A DNA stretch of 64,000 bases from Arthrobacter sp. EpRS71 (GCF_001512285.1 NZ_LNUV01000001.1:374979-438978); one strand, 5' to 3'. Counted from the first letter of the stretch, positions 35,234 through 45,051 are shown. Program-made: numbers and translations. Notes: generated by a model not told the origin, from the letters alone.

Positions 35234-35953
35234 TTACTGGGAATCCGTTCGGTCTTGGTTGTTGTCAAAGGGGTGGGGTGCCGACGTCTTGCCGTTGGTG
35301 ACGGGCTCGACGTCGAGGGCAAGCCTGTGGTCCATCCGGTCTTTCTTGGTCTGCAGATAGCGGAGGTTTTGTTCGCGGGAAGGCACCTCGGTGGGCACCA
35401 TCTCCACAACCGTGACTCCGGCTTGGGCAAGGCGGTTTTGCTTGTCGGGGTTGTTGCTCAGCAACCGGACCTCGTGGAGTCCCATTTCCGCCAGAATCTG
35501 GCCTGCCGCCGTGTAGGAACGCGCGTCAACTGGCAAACCGAGCTGCTCGTTGGCCTCCACGGTGTCAAAGCCGGCTTCCTGCAGCGCGTACGCCTTGATT
35601 TTGTTGGCCAGCCCGATGCCCCTGCCCTCTTGGCCGCGCAGGTAGAGCAGTGTCCCGCCCTCTGCGTGGATGAGCTCCAAGGCAAAGGCCAACTGCTCTC
35701 CGCAGTCACAGCGGTAAGAACCGAACACGTCACCGGTCAGGCATTCCGAATGCAGCCGTACCAGCGGCGCGCGGCCGTCCTTGGGCGGGTTGGGTGAACT
35801 CACGGCAAGGTGCTCATGGCCGGTCTCAAGGTCCGTCCACGCCTGTGCCACGAAATCCCCAAAAGCCGTAGGCAGTTGCACGATCGGTCCACCGCTGACT
35901 GGGTGCGGTCCGGGGCCAGTGTGGTCACTGCTGCGTGTGGTCGATGCGGTCAT
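35234..35953 (-). CDS. ribA: GTP cyclohydrolase II
   Basis: Opens the GTP ring in the first step of riboflavin synthesis; 239 residues. The zinc site is C-x10-C-x-C in [15 protein letters not shown]. The catalytic motif [12 protein letters not shown] is followed by [10 protein letters not shown] and RLLSNNP. In many actinobacteria ribB and ribA are fused; here they are separate genes that overlap by 4 bp (35950-35953). The N-terminal 20 residues and C-terminal 25 are variable. Confidence 0.95.
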   Translation of the reverse strand: MTASTTRSSDHTGPGPHPVSGGPIVQLPTAFGDFVAQAWTDLETGHEHLAVSSPNPPKDGRAPLVRLHSECLTGDVFGSYRCDCGEQLAFALELIHAEGGTLLYLRGQEGRGIGLANKIKAYALQEAGFDTVEANEQLGLPVDARSYTAAGQILAEMGLHEVRLLSNNPDKQNRLAQAGVTVVEMVPTEVPSREQNLRYLQTKKDRMDHRLALDVEPVTNGKTSAPHPFDNNQDRTDSQ

Positions 35954-36645
35954 CGCTTCTCCTCGTCCTCCTGTGAAACATGTGCCGCCCGGGACTCTAC
36001 CGCCTCAACATATGACACCAGGTCCTCGATGGAGATGAGGGGGCATCCATGGTCAGCGGCGAAGTCGCGCAGGCTGTCCAGCCGCATCATTTCACCGTCA
36101 TCATGTACCAACTCTGCGATCACACCCACCGGAGCCAGCCCGGCGAGACGACACAGGTCCACGGCAGCCTCCGTGTGACCTGGGCGTTCACGCACTCCCC
36201 CCTTAACCGCCCGCAACGGGAAAATATGCCCGGGGCGGGTGATCGAGGCCGGAGTGCTGCTTGGATCCGCGAGGATCCGGGCCGTCAATGCACGGTCAGT
36301 GGCCGAGATTCCGGTGCTGACACCGATCGCTGCATCGCAGGAAACAGTGTAGGCGGTGCCTTTGGCGTCCTCGTTGATCTCCACCATGGGCGGCAGAATG
36401 AGGGCGTCCGCCCGCTCTCCCTCCAAGGGAACGCAGATGACGCCGGATGAATAGCGGATGGTCCATCCCATCAGCGCCGGCGTTGCGTGTTCGGCAGCGA
36501 AGATGATGTCGCCTTCGTTCTCACGATCCTCGTTGTCCACCACGATCACGGCTTGGCCTGCGGCCATGGCAGCGATGGCCGATTCAACAGGATCGAGCCC
36601 GGTTCGTCCCGCGCCGGCCGGAGTTGTCTTGGCAGGAGCGCTCAT
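35950..36645 (-). CDS. ribB: 3,4-dihydroxy-2-butanone 4-phosphate synthase
   Basis: Makes the four-carbon precursor of lumazine from ribulose 5-phosphate; 231 residues. The metal and substrate loop is [31 protein letters not shown] and [14 protein letters not shown] complete the active site, with catalytic His and Glu. The start at 36645 overlaps the riboflavin synthase stop and the stop overlaps the ribA start, so all rib genes are tightly coupled. Confidence 0.96.
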   Translation of the reverse strand: MSAPAKTTPAGAGRTGLDPVESAIAAMAAGQAVIVVDNEDRENEGDIIFAAEHATPALMGWTIRYSSGVICVPLEGERADALILPPMVEINEDAKGTAYTVSCDAAIGVSTGISATDRALTARILADPSSTPASITRPGHIFPLRAVKGGVRERPGHTEAAVDLCRLAGLAPVGVIAELVHDDGEMMRLDSLRDFAADHGCPLISIEDLVSYVEAVESRAAHVSQEDEEKR

Positions 36646-37271
36646 CAGTTGCCCCCCTGCCGGGGCGCGAAGGACAGAAGGCGTTCGGTGTACTTGGCCA
36701 GCACATCAACTTCGATGTTCACCCGGCCTCCCACCGCTTTGGCACCCAGGCCTGTTTCTTCCAGCGTGGTGGGAATCAGCCCCACTTCAAACCACGGTGC
36801 CGCTTCGGCGGCAGGACTGACAGCGGTCACGGTCAGTGAGACACCGTCGACGGCGATCGAACCCTTCTCGGCGATGTAGCGCGCCAACGTGACTGGCACA
36901 CCGAACCGGAGCCGGTCCCAGTTTCCCAGCGGCTCACGTTCCAGCAACTCACCAACACCGTCCACATGGCCCTGGACGACATGCCCGTCCAGCCGTCCGC
37001 CGGCGGGTACGCAGCGTTCCAGGTTGACAGCGTCGCCCGCCGCCAGCCCACCGATGGTGGTCCGGACCAAGGTTTCGCCCATGACATCCACGCTGAAGTC
37101 CTGGCCGTCGATCTCAGTGGCTGTGAGGCACACCCCGTTGACGGCGATGGAACCACCCAGAGGCAATCCTTCCGCCGTGGTGGGGGCTTTGAGACGCAGT
37201 GTTGCGCTGGTATCGCCGTCATGTTCAATGCCCAGCACAGTGCCTTGCTCAGCAATGATTCCCGTAAACAT
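36645..37271 (-). CDS. ribE: riboflavin synthase alpha subunit
   Basis: Dismutates two lumazine molecules to riboflavin; 208 residues in two homologous lumazine-binding barrels. The conserved opening is [10 protein letters not shown]. The repeats have [12 protein letters not shown] and [21 protein letters not shown] and [19 protein letters not shown] are further hallmarks. The gene overlaps both neighbours by a base or so, as expected for a compact operon. Confidence 0.96.
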   Translation of the reverse strand: MFTGIIAEQGTVLGIEHDGDTSATLRLKAPTTAEGLPLGGSIAVNGVCLTATEIDGQDFSVDVMGETLVRTTIGGLAAGDAVNLERCVPAGGRLDGHVVQGHVDGVGELLEREPLGNWDRLRFGVPVTLARYIAEKGSIAVDGVSLTVTAVSPAAEAAPWFEVGLIPTTLEETGLGAKAVGGRVNIEVDVLAKYTERLLSFAPRQGGN

Positions 37272-38407
37272 CAGTTTCCTCCTGTGAGATGGTCCGCAGC
37301 TTCACTGTGAGAAACCACATTCTGCGAAACCGAATTCGTGATGGTGCTGGCGGCACGCCGCGGGGAACGCAGGTGCAGCCGAAGGTCGTTACCGAGAACC
37401 CGGACAGCGCCGCCACCGGCGTCGTCCCAAGACCAGCGCTGGGCCTCTGCCAGCGTGGTGATACCGAGGTCGTTGAGGGCCGGAGTTCCGGATCCAAGCA
37501 ATGTGGGTGCCAGATAGACGATCAGTTCGTCCACCAGGTCCGCTGCAAGGAACGTACTCAGAATCGAGGAGCCGCCTTCCACCATGAGGTGCCGGACTCC
37601 CTGTTCGAACAGGGAGTCCAAGGCTTCCGCAGGATCGCGGGTTGGCAGGTGGACGAAACGCCCGTCCGTTCCGCGGACTGCAGCATCCGCGGGGACTTCC
37701 CGAAGGCCCATGACCACGCGGAGGGGCTGGTGGGCGGCAAGCCCGCCGTCGGGTGCCCGGGCCGTCAGGCGCGGGTTGTCGATCAGCACTGTGCCGGTGC
37801 CCACGAGGATTGCGTCGATGAGTCCCCGCAGTCCGTGATTGTCGGCAAGTGACTCCGGACAGGAGATCCACTGGCTCGTGCCGTCCACAGCAGCAATTCT
37901 GCTGTCCAGGGTCTGGGCGATATGCAAGGTAACGAAGGGACGCTTTGCTGCAACGGCGTCGAACCAGTCACGGTTCAGGTCCAGCGCCTTCCCGCGTTCC
38001 AGCCCGGAGCTGACCTCAACACCGGCGGCGGTGAGAGTCCGCGCACCGCCCGCGGCGGGGTCATGGGGATCGTCGACGGCGTAAATCACCCTCGCGATTC
38101 CCGCGTCAATGATGGCTTGGGCGCAGGGCCCGGTTCGACCCACGTGGTTGCAGGGCTCCAGAGTGACAACCATGGTGGTCCCGGCGGTGTCGATGCCCTT
38201 CTTCCGGGCTTCGGAAATAGCATCGGCTTCAGCATGGGCCGTTCCCGCGCCTCGGTGATAACCGGTGGCCAGCTGCTCGCCCTGCGGACTGAGGATGACC
38301 GCCCCTACCAACGGGTTGGCTCCCCGGGGACCGGCAAGGGCAGCCTTCAGGGCGGCCTCCATGGCCGTAGTTTCCGCTGCGGTGTAGGGCGAGTTGGTGA
38401 AGCTCAC
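37271..38407 (-). CDS. ribD: bifunctional pyrimidine deaminase/reductase
   Basis: Two steps of riboflavin synthesis in one chain of 378 residues. The N-terminal deaminase domain has the zinc motif HAEADAI and LEPCNHVGRTGPC (H-x-E and PC-x8-C). The C-terminal reductase has LHIAQTLDSRIAAVDG and MVEGGSSILSTFLAADLVDE. I set the start at GTG 38407 (VSFTNSPYT), with GGGAGC upstream; the 27 codons further upstream overlap the transporter gene. There are 3 bp or fewer between the transporter stop and this start. Confidence 0.93.
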   Translation of the reverse strand: MSFTNSPYTAAETTAMEAALKAALAGPRGANPLVGAVILSPQGEQLATGYHRGAGTAHAEADAISEARKKGIDTAGTTMVVTLEPCNHVGRTGPCAQAIIDAGIARVIYAVDDPHDPAAGGARTLTAAGVEVSSGLERGKALDLNRDWFDAVAAKRPFVTLHIAQTLDSRIAAVDGTSQWISCPESLADNHGLRGLIDAILVGTGTVLIDNPRLTARAPDGGLAAHQPLRVVMGLREVPADAAVRGTDGRFVHLPTRDPAEALDSLFEQGVRHLMVEGGSSILSTFLAADLVDELIVYLAPTLLGSGTPALNDLGITTLAEAQRWSWDDAGGGAVRVLGNDLRLHLRSPRRAASTITNSVSQNVVSHSEAADHLTGGN

Positions 38408-39108
38408 TGGACAGCTCCCGCGGAGACGGTTGCCACTGGCGGCCCGGCATCGGGGCCGGTGCGTTCGCGCTTTTCGGCCCGCCACCACACAAAGAACCCG
38501 GTCAGGGTGAAGAAGCCGTAGAACAAGTACATCACTGCGCTGGCGTAGTAGCCCGCACTGAACAGCAGCGGCACGCCCACAATGTCAACGGCCACCCAGA
38601 TCAGCCAGAATTCGGTCCACCCACGTGCCATGCCATATGTTGCCAGCAGCGATCCCATAAAGGTCCAGGCGTCGGCCCAGACGGGCGGGTAGGAACCCAG
38701 CGAGTCGAACAGGGGCGTCAAGGCCGCTGTGCCGGCCACCATGGCGCCAATCAGCGCTATCCGGACCTTGGTGCTGGCCCAGCCTGGGACGATTGCCCGC
38801 CCTTGGGCGCTCGATTGCCGGCCCTGCTGCCAGCGGTACCAGCCATAGACGGCCACAGCGATGAACATGATCTGGCGCGCGGCCTGTCCCCACAGCGTGG
38901 CCGGCGCTGCTGCGCCAAAGACGTTGCCCAGGAATACCGTGAGCAGGAGGATGTTACCGACAATGCCGACTGGCCATGCCCAGACTTTACGGCGCATACC
39001 GCCGAGGGCGCTGAGTAGCCCAAAGATGTTTCCAAGCACTTCGCGTAAGACAAGAGCAGATCCTCCAACGGGGATCTGTGCTTCGAAGAGCCATCGCAGT
39101 AAGTCCAT
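38404..39108 (-). CDS. pnuX: PnuX-like riboflavin transporter
   Basis: A 234-residue membrane protein of the PnuC/PnuX transporter family with about 7 hydrophobic segments and the family motif around WGQAARQIMFIAVAVYGWYRW. PnuC members usually carry nicotinamide riboside. The position directly behind an FMN riboswitch and at the head of rib genes matches the riboflavin importer PnuX/RibM of corynebacteria, so I infer riboflavin as substrate. The start at 39108 (MDLLRWLFEAQ) lies about 90 bp after the riboswitch; an in-frame start further up would lie inside it. CTGGGAAGGAACGG precedes the ATG. Confidence 0.88.
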   Translation of the reverse strand: MDLLRWLFEAQIPVGGSALVLREVLGNIFGLLSALGGMRRKVWAWPVGIVGNILLLTVFLGNVFGAAAPATLWGQAARQIMFIAVAVYGWYRWQQGRQSSAQGRAIVPGWASTKVRIALIGAMVAGTAALTPLFDSLGSYPPVWADAWTFMGSLLATYGMARGWTEFWLIWVAVDIVGVPLLFSAGYYASAVMYLFYGFFTLTGFFVWWRAEKRERTGPDAGPPVATVSAGAVQ

Positions 39109-39199
39109 GCCGTTCCTTCCCAGTAAGCCGCGATGACTCCGGGGGTGTACGACAGCGCAATGCCGGGCGTCGCAAAAGCGTCGCCCAAGGCATGACTGT

Positions 39200-39352
39200 A
39201 CGTGCTTCTCCCATCCAGACTTTAACTGTCGGTACCGGAATTTCACCAGTTCAACCGTCTGCCACCGAACATCCAATTTCTTGGAAGCCAGTGGCTCGCG
39301 GGTCGCGGACTATAACCGCCGGTTCGGACTTACACCGACCCCGGAGCACGTA
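39200..39352 (-). promoter_or_regulatory. FMN riboswitch (RFN element)
   Basis: On the minus strand the conserved blocks appear in order: CCGGGGTCGGTGTAAGTCCG, ACCGGCGGT, AGTCCGCGACCC, then GTGAAATTCCGG, TACCGAC, and AGTCTGGATGGGAGAAG. These are the invariant parts of the six-helix FMN aptamer. It lies before the transporter and rib genes and should switch them off when FMN is abundant. I see no obvious T-rich terminator after it, so control of translation or Rho-dependent termination is more likely. Confidence 0.97.
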
Positions 39353-39383
39353 TGTGTGTTGTTATTCTGCCACAACTACAAAG

Positions 39384-39407
39384 ATGGCCCGGCTATTCCC
39401 GGGCCAT
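39384..39407. terminator. terminator after rpe
   Basis: ATGGCCCGG pairs with CCGGGCCAT around six bases, followed on the minus strand by TCTTTG. It separates rpe from the riboswitch-led operon; the operon promoter must lie between here and 39352. Confidence 0.75.
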
Positions 39408-39431
39408 TTTCGTAACATGTGGTGACGGCGT

Positions 39432-40106
39432 TCAGGAGTTTGTGCGAGCAGCGGCCTGACCCGCTGCACGGAGCCGATCGATCGCCGCTGCGGGATCCTG
39501 ATGCCCGTAAACTGCCGAGCCCGCCACGAAGACGTTCGCTCCGGCTTCAGCCGCCCGCACGATGGTTTCCTCAGTGATGCCACCGTCCACCTGGATGGCG
39601 ACGCCAATGCCCGAGCCCTCGATAGCTGCCCGCGCACGCCGGATCTTGGGCAAGGTGATGTCCAAGAATGACTGTCCCCCGAATCCGGGCTCCACCGTCA
39701 TGATCAAGAGCATGTCCAGTTCGCTGAGCATGTCCAGGTAAGGCTCAACGGGCGTGGCCGGACGCAGGGCCATACCGGCTTTGGAGCCCCTGGCGCGCAG
39801 TTCGCGCGCCAGCTTCACCGGCGCCATGGCAGCTTCGGCGTGGAACGTCACCGAAGCGACGCCGGCGTCCGCGTAGGCAGGTGCCCAGCGGTCGGCGTCG
39901 GAAATCATCAAATGCGCGTCCAGCGGAACCGGGCTGACTGCTTGAATCCTTTGCACCACTGGCAGGCCCAGCGTCAGGTTAGGGACAAAATGGTTGTCCA
40001 TGACGTCCACGTGGACGGCATCCGCATTGCTGATCCGCTGCAGTTCCGCCTCAAGGTTGACGAAATCCGCTGACAGAATGCTCGGGTTGATACAGCACTG
40101 AGACAA
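39432..40106 (-). CDS. rpe: ribulose-phosphate 3-epimerase
   Basis: Interconverts ribulose 5-phosphate and xylulose 5-phosphate in the pentose phosphate pathway; 224 residues. Motifs are [33 protein letters not shown] (metal His and Asp), [18 protein letters not shown], and [11 protein letters not shown]. Homology begins at a TTG codon at 40106 with GAAGGGG upstream; no ATG or GTG fits, so a TTG start is likely. It also supplies ribulose 5-phosphate for the nearby riboflavin genes. Confidence 0.93.
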   Translation of the reverse strand: MSQCCINPSILSADFVNLEAELQRISNADAVHVDVMDNHFVPNLTLGLPVVQRIQAVSPVPLDAHLMISDADRWAPAYADAGVASVTFHAEAAMAPVKLARELRARGSKAGMALRPATPVEPYLDMLSELDMLLIMTVEPGFGGQSFLDITLPKIRRARAAIEGSGIGVAIQVDGGITEETIVRAAEAGANVFVAGSAVYGHQDPAAAIDRLRAAGQAAARTNS

Positions 40107-40146
40107 AGCAGCCCCTTCGGGTCGGTGGTTGTTGTGGCCCTTGCGG

Positions 40147-41715
40147 CTACGGCTTCTTGCGGATGATTGCCATGAACATGGCATCCGTTTGGTGAACGTG
40201 CGGCCACAACTGGGCCGTGAGCTCGTGACCGGCGTCAAGAGTGTCGGTCAGGCTGACGTTGTCCAGCGCCTGCCCGGCATCGAGCAGTTCAAGGTCCGCA
40301 CGTTTGGCCAGCACGTCAGTGACAACGGCTGTGGTTTCGGCCGGATGCGGCGAACACGTCACGTAGGCCACCACGCCGCCGGGCTTGACGGCATCAAGCG
40401 CGGACTTCAACAAGTCACGCTGCAAGGGGCCCAGGTCCCCGATGTCCTTGGGTGAGCGGCGCCACCGTGATTCCGGTCGCCTCCGCAAGGCACCAAGGCC
40501 ACTGCACGGTACGTCCACCAGCACGCGGTCAAAAGTCTCAGGCTGCTCTGCACCCACTTCGCGGCCATCGCCGGTCCGCACAGTCCAAGCTTCGTCCGGC
40601 ACAGCGGACAGTGCTTGCTGGACAAGTTTCGCCCGGTGCGGTGCCGGCTCGTTGGCCAGGAGTGTGGCGCCGTCGCGGTAGGCCAAGGCAGCCAGGAGCG
40701 CGGCCTTGCCACCTGGGCCAGCGCACAAATCCAACCATCGCTCGCCCTGCGCAGGAGAGCCGCCCAGCTCGACTCCGGCCAAAGCACGGGCCACCAGTTG
40801 GGATCCCACGTCCTGGACGCGTGTGGTACCGCGCCGGACCGATTCAAAACGTCCGAGGTCCCCGCCGGCAGACAGAGCTGAATCCTCTACCAACTCACCG
40901 GCTGTGGCCCCATTCTCGAATGCCTCATCCAGGTTTCCCAGATCAGGCAACGCCACGAGGTTGACCACCGGGGCCGCGTTATCGGCCTCCAAGAGGGCGT
41001 CAATCTCGGTTTTGGGGCGCCCATGGTTCACCAAGGATTGACGAAGTGCCCGGACAATCCATTCCGGGTGGGCGTGGCGCAGGGCAGCGATCTTGGTCTC
41101 GTCGGATTCGCCATCCAGCAGAATCTCCAGCCACTCCCCCATGCTGTGGGCCGTCACCTTGCGAAGTACTGCGTTGATGAGGGCGGAGGGGCCGGCTCCG
41201 ATGACCGCGCGCGCCAAGCCGACAGTCTGGTCCAGCGCCGCATGTGCGGGAACGCGCATGGAAAGCAACTGGTGCGCGCCAATCCGCAAGGCATCCAGGA
41301 TGGCAGGATCCAGTTGTTCCAAGGGACGGTCCACGCAACGGGCCAGGATGGCATCGTAGGTACCTTGGCCACGCAAGGCCCCGTAGCTCAACTCAGTGGC
41401 AAAGCCGGCATCCCGACGGTCCAGGCGGTGCTCCCGGATACGTGCCGGCAGCACAAGGTTTGCGTAAGCATCTTCCGAAGCAACGGCGCGGAGCACTTCG
41501 AAAGCCACGAGTCGGGCAGGATCAGCGCGGCGCGTACGCTGCGACGGAGCGTTAGTGGTGAAGCCCCTCTGCGGTCCTCTGTTTCGCTCCCGGCCTTGGG
41601 CGTTGCGTTTGCTGTCGCCGCCGGCACCGCGATTGCCCTGTGAGCCTCGGTTTCCTGCCCCGCCGCCGTCCCGGCTCCCGCTGTTGTTGGGGCCTCGCCG
41701 GCCGGACTCGCTCAT
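40147..41715 (-). CDS. rsmB: 16S rRNA m5C967 methyltransferase
   Basis: RsmB/Sun-type methyltransferase of 522 residues. A disordered Gly/Arg/Asn-rich N-terminus of about 60 residues ([17 protein letters not shown]) precedes a NusB-like RNA-binding domain (about 65-210). The catalytic domain has SAM loop [34 protein letters not shown] and [15 protein letters not shown], giving both conserved cysteines. ATG 41715 overlaps the fmt stop by 4 bp (ATGA). The basic tail is common in actinobacteria and could help bind rRNA. Confidence 0.94.
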   Translation of the reverse strand: MSESGRRGPNNSGSRDGGGAGNRGSQGNRGAGGDSKRNAQGRERNRGPQRGFTTNAPSQRTRRADPARLVAFEVLRAVASEDAYANLVLPARIREHRLDRRDAGFATELSYGALRGQGTYDAILARCVDRPLEQLDPAILDALRIGAHQLLSMRVPAHAALDQTVGLARAVIGAGPSALINAVLRKVTAHSMGEWLEILLDGESDETKIAALRHAHPEWIVRALRQSLVNHGRPKTEIDALLEADNAAPVVNLVALPDLGNLDEAFENGATAGELVEDSALSAGGDLGRFESVRRGTTRVQDVGSQLVARALAGVELGGSPAQGERWLDLCAGPGGKAALLAALAYRDGATLLANEPAPHRAKLVQQALSAVPDEAWTVRTGDGREVGAEQPETFDRVLVDVPCSGLGALRRRPESRWRRSPKDIGDLGPLQRDLLKSALDAVKPGGVVAYVTCSPHPAETTAVVTDVLAKRADLELLDAGQALDNVSLTDTLDAGHELTAQLWPHVHQTDAMFMAIIRKKP

Positions 41716-42632
41716 TCGAATACCACTCTCTCGGGTGTTGCCAAGCCGCGCGCCCAATCGGCAGACGACATCATTTTCTTACCGGCCGGTTGGATCCGGC
41801 CAAGCTCCACTGCATGGGATCCTGTGCCCACCAGGACTGATTTGCCATCCACCCGGAGGTGTCCAGGGTGAACATCCTTGACGTCGGGCCGGAGCGCTAC
41901 TGGCTCCAGTTTGATCCGCTGGCCCTCCAAGGTGGTCCAGGCTCCGGGTTCAGGGGTAACACCGCGCGCACGGCGGTTCAAGGCAAGGGCAGGCTGCTGC
42001 CAGTCCAGGCGTGCGTCATCGAGGGTCAGCTTGGGGGCAAGGGAGATCTCCCCCTCCTGCGGCTGAGGAGCAGCCTGGCCGGCGTCGATTGCCGACAGCG
42101 TCTGGCTCAGCAGTACAGCACCGCTGATGGACAGCCGCTCCAAGAGATCACCTGCGGTGTCCCCGGGGCGAACTGTCTCAGTAAGTGTCCCGAAAACGGG
42201 ACCGGTATCCAAGCCTTCTTCGAGCTGGAAAGTAGCAGCCCCGGTGACGTCGTCGCCCGCGATGAGGGATCGCTGAACGGGCGCAGCACCGCGCCATGCG
42301 GGGAGGAGCGAAAAGTGCAGGTTGACCCAGCCGTGCTTTGGGACATCCAAGGCAGCCTTGGGAACGATGCCACCATAAGCAACGATTGCGGCGACGTCGG
42401 GTGCGAATTCCGCGATTTTGGCTGTGGTCCCGGCATCAACCTTTGCTGCGCGAATGACCTCGATGCCGAGCTCCATGGCTCGTGCAGCCACCGGAGAAGG
42501 AGTCAGGACGCGTTTGCGACCCACCGGCGCATCCGGCCGGGTGAGGACAGCAACGATCTCGAAGCCCGCTCTAACCAGAGCATTCAACGACGGCACAGCC
42601 ACAGCAGGGGTTCCTGCGAAAAGGACCCTCAC
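41712..42632 (-). CDS. fmt: methionyl-tRNA formyltransferase
   Basis: Formylates initiator Met-tRNA using 10-formyltetrahydrofolate; 306 residues. The N-terminal fold has RVLFAGTPAVAVPSLNAL, the folate-site motif NLHFSLLPAWRGAAPVQ, and GAATFQLEEGLDTGPV with the catalytic Asp. The C-terminal OB-like domain follows about residue 210. It overlaps def upstream and rsmB downstream by 4 bp each, forming a coupled def-fmt-rsmB operon. Confidence 0.97.
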   Translation of the reverse strand: MRVLFAGTPAVAVPSLNALVRAGFEIVAVLTRPDAPVGRKRVLTPSPVAARAMELGIEVIRAAKVDAGTTAKIAEFAPDVAAIVAYGGIVPKAALDVPKHGWVNLHFSLLPAWRGAAPVQRSLIAGDDVTGAATFQLEEGLDTGPVFGTLTETVRPGDTAGDLLERLSISGAVLLSQTLSAIDAGQAAPQPQEGEISLAPKLTLDDARLDWQQPALALNRRARGVTPEPGAWTTLEGQRIKLEPVALRPDVKDVHPGHLRVDGKSVLVGTGSHAVELGRIQPAGKKMMSSADWARGLATPERVVFE

Positions 42633-43201
42633 TCGGGAACTCCGAAGCTGCCGCCCCCGAAGCTGGATCCCACGGAATGAGCGCGCTGGGAGGTGGTCTG
42701 CTCCGTAATAGCGTGGTAATTGGCGTTCCGGATGGCCCGGAGGGCGGCCTTACGGTCATCGCCTTCCAACCTGTCCGTGTAGAGGACCCCGTCAAGGTGA
42801 TCTGTCTCGTGCTGGAAACAGCGGGCCAGCATGCCCTCTGCCTCCACCGACACCGGATCTCCGTTCAGGTCCACGCCGGTAACCTTGGTGGCTTTGAAGC
42901 GGCGCACCGGGAAGCCCAAACCGGGGATGGACAGGCAGCCCTCTACTTCGTCCGGCTGGAAATCTTCACTGTTCTCCAGGACCGGGTTGATGATGTGGCC
43001 TTCCACTCCCCCGATCCGGTAGGTAAACACCCGCTGGCTGACGCCCACCTGCGGGGCAGCGAGGCCGGCTCCATCAACGTCTTCCATGGTTTCCGTCATG
43101 TCAGCTACCAGCTTGGCGAGCTCCGGTCCGAAATCGGTAACGGGGTCAGCTACGGTGCGCAGCACCGGGTCCCCGATGATTCGGATACTCAAAATTGCCA
43201 T
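42629..43201 (-). CDS. def: peptide deformylase
   Basis: Removes the formyl group from new proteins; 190 residues. The three class motifs are GAGLAAPQVG (motif I), EGCLSIPG (motif II, with the metal Cys) and QHETDHLDG (motif III, with two metal His and catalytic Glu). The C-terminal extension after about 165 is long for the family and Gly/Ser-rich. It is the first gene of the def-fmt-rsmB unit, 50 bp after the nuclease-like gene. Confidence 0.97.
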   Translation of the reverse strand: MAILSIRIIGDPVLRTVADPVTDFGPELAKLVADMTETMEDVDGAGLAAPQVGVSQRVFTYRIGGVEGHIINPVLENSEDFQPDEVEGCLSIPGLGFPVRRFKATKVTGVDLNGDPVSVEAEGMLARCFQHETDHLDGVLYTDRLEGDDRKAALRAIRNANYHAITEQTTSQRAHSVGSSFGGGSFGVPE

Positions 43202-43251
43202 GTGCTGTCAGTCCTCACGATCGTCAAACCAGGTTCCGGGTGTTGCGGAGC

Positions 43252-44145
43252 CTAAGCCAGTTTAGTTGAGGTCATGGCTCCCGCAGGTGCTGCGCCGGCT
43301 GATGCGAAGACCGGCGGAGCAACAGGCAGCAACGGCTGCCCGGCCGCCACAACGTCCGCAGACATTTCCCACACCCTCCGAAGAGCGCAGAACTTCCACC
43401 AATGGTGTTTGAGTATCTCCGGGTTGGCCCGCTGCGGCCTGACTTCGGTCTCGCCGATGGCTACTGCAAGCAGCATCGGGCTATCACCGTATTTCCACGG
43501 CTCCCACTCACCTGCGACCGGATCCACGAGGCTTTCTTCGGCCTTCATCCCCGCCGCGAGCTGCATGACCACTTTGTCATCCAGTGCTTTCACCGTCCCG
43601 TCCCGGGTGGTGCCTTTGGTTTTATAGTCAATCAGGCAGATGCGGCCGTTGATCCGTGCCACAAGGTCCAACGTTCCGGCGTACCCCACTGTCTTGTTCC
43701 AAACAGTGATCTCCGGCGCAAGGGGCTCCACCCGGTAGAGCTCCCACCACTCATCAAAGCGGGCAGCAAATGCCTGCTCGCCGTGGGCTGCTAGGTCCTC
43801 CCTGCACTCCTCCAAACGGTGCGGCCGCCCCATGGCCCGCAAAGCAACCTGTTCGCAGTATGTATGAACGCGATCCCCGCGTGCTGCAGCCGCATCCCGG
43901 TAAACCTCGGCGGCCTTGGAGGCTTTGTTGATTGCCTGACGGATTTTGGCCGGACTCCCAAGAATGGAAGCAAGCTCAGGATCTGCAGCCAGGCTGCTTG
44001 CTCCCATGTAACTGAACCACCCATCCAAGGCATGCGCCTGTTGTCCGATCACCGTGGTGATGGACGGCACGGAAAAATGCTCAGTTGTGGAACGGGCGTA
44101 CATCCGGCCGTAGTCAGTAGCGTGGGCAAGCAGTGGAGCAGTCAT
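43252..44145 (-). CDS. PD-(D/E)XK nuclease-like protein
   Basis: A 297-residue protein whose middle part carries the RecB-like nuclease core: YAGTLDLVARINGRICLIDYKTK, read as GTLD plus (after a strand) IDYKTK. These supply the Asp and Asp-x-Lys metal and catalytic residues (roughly 157-175). An upstream Glu in the first helices and the following DKVVMQLAAGM helix fit the fold used by Cas4 and AddB-type nucleases. There is no cysteine cluster, so it is not Cas4. Role and partners are unknown. A possible 55-codon gene lies directly upstream. The final 25 residues are Ala/Pro-rich. Confidence 0.7.
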   Translation of the reverse strand: MTAPLLAHATDYGRMYARSTTEHFSVPSITTVIGQQAHALDGWFSYMGASSLAADPELASILGSPAKIRQAINKASKAAEVYRDAAAARGDRVHTYCEQVALRAMGRPHRLEECREDLAAHGEQAFAARFDEWWELYRVEPLAPEITVWNKTVGYAGTLDLVARINGRICLIDYKTKGTTRDGTVKALDDKVVMQLAAGMKAEESLVDPVAGEWEPWKYGDSPMLLAVAIGETEVRPQRANPEILKHHWWKFCALRRVWEMSADVVAAGQPLLPVAPPVFASAGAAPAGAMTSTKLA

Positions 44146-44157
44146 ACAAAGACTGTG

Positions 44158-44325
44158 TCACAGAGGACCGACAGAATTCATCCGCGGAAAGATCAGCGCG
44201 AGCTGCTCCGGGGAAAGCCTGGCGAGCTTGCCTGCGAGGATGGGTGAGGTCAGGGCCAGCTCCCCAAAAGGCAAAGCGGGGCTCGCGTCAGCCGAAGGCT
44301 CATCCGATTCGTCGTGTTCGTGCAT
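44158..44325 (-). CDS. possible small hypothetical protein (55 aa)
   Basis: A short open frame upstream of the nuclease-like gene. It has an acidic, Glu/Asp/Ser-rich first third and then a helical segment (LAGKLARLSPEQLALIF). No family was recognised and no strong Shine-Dalgarno is present. It ends 12 bp before the next start, so it could be part of the same transcript, but it may be non-coding. Confidence 0.3.
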   Translation of the reverse strand: MHEHDESDEPSADASPALPFGELALTSPILAGKLARLSPEQLALIFPRMNSVGPL

Positions 44326-44411
44326 GCTGATGGGTGCCGCGACCATGTTGTTCGTGACGCCAAACGCGTCATGAGGAAGATCACCGCAGGACTTCGGCAC
44401 AGTTGGAGGGC

Positions 44412-44471
44412 AAAAGAAAAACCCCGCTTGAACCGGGCCGATTACTCGAGCCGATCAGTCCAAACGGGGTT
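44412..44471 (-). terminator. terminator of tRNA-Val(CAC)
   Basis: On the minus strand AACCCCG (44471-44465) pairs with CGGGGTT (44426-44420), followed by TTTCTTTTG. The 38-base loop can form a smaller inner stem. It lies 18 bp after the tRNA. Confidence 0.7.
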
Positions 44472-44488
44472 CATTCATGTCAAACCGG

Positions 44489-44563
44489 TGGTGGGCGATA
44501 CTGGGTTCGAACCAGTGACCTCTTCGGTGTGAACGAAGCGCGCTACCACTGCGCCAATCGCCC
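44489..44563 (-). tRNA. tRNA-Val(CAC)
   Basis: Acceptor GGGCGAT/ATCGCCC, discriminator A and encoded CCA. The anticodon stem CTTCG/CGAAG with loop TTCACAC gives anticodon CAC (reads GUG). It shares most of its body with the two tRNA-Val(GAC) genes at 45052 and 45280 but lies on the opposite strand. Confidence 0.95.
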
Positions 44564-44736
44564 GGTGCATAGAAAACACTAACGGACCATTGCCGGAATG
44601 CAAAACGGATCACGGCGTCCTGCCCGGCGCCGAAGTCCGAGCGAACTACAACGGTGGAATTACAGCGATGAAACTTCGCCGGAACCGCGTAAATACAAGG
44701 ATCCAGCCACCTGCATCATCGAAAGCAGGCTACCGA

Positions 44737-44764
44737 TTTGGAGTTTGCAGCAACCTCCTATAGA
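44737..44764 (+). promoter_or_regulatory. candidate promoter of the tRNA cluster
   Basis: TTTGGA and TATAGA, 16 bases apart, followed by a T-rich stretch, about 59 bp before the first tRNA-Gly. No other gene reads from here. The -35 match is moderate. Confidence 0.35.
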
Positions 44765-44822
44765 GTTTTTACTCGTCGGAAAGCGACGGAATGCCTGAGA
44801 GGCTGCCCGCCGAAACGACACT

Positions 44823-44895
<73 letters not shown>

Positions 44896-44941
44896 CGCAA
44901 GGCACTGTCAAGGCAAGAATTCCTCGGAATCCTGCTTACAC

Positions 44942-45012
44942 GGTGGGTTGGCCGAGAGGCGAGGCAGCGGCCTGCAAAGCCGTATACACGGGTTCGAATC
45001 CCGTACCCACCT
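44942..45012 (+). tRNA. tRNA-Cys(GCA)
   Basis: A 71-base cloverleaf with acceptor GGTGGGT/ACCCACC, anticodon loop CTGCAAA (GCA) and T-arm GGGTTCGAATCCC. It is the only Cys tRNA in the window. Confidence 0.95.
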
Positions 45013-45051
45013 CGGTGAAAACCATGTCTTCCAGCATTTGGCTGGATGCAT

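Noticed and set aside
43252..44145. Cas4-like protein or CRISPR component
   Set aside because: It has the nuclease core but no cysteine cluster, and no repeats or cas genes are in the window.
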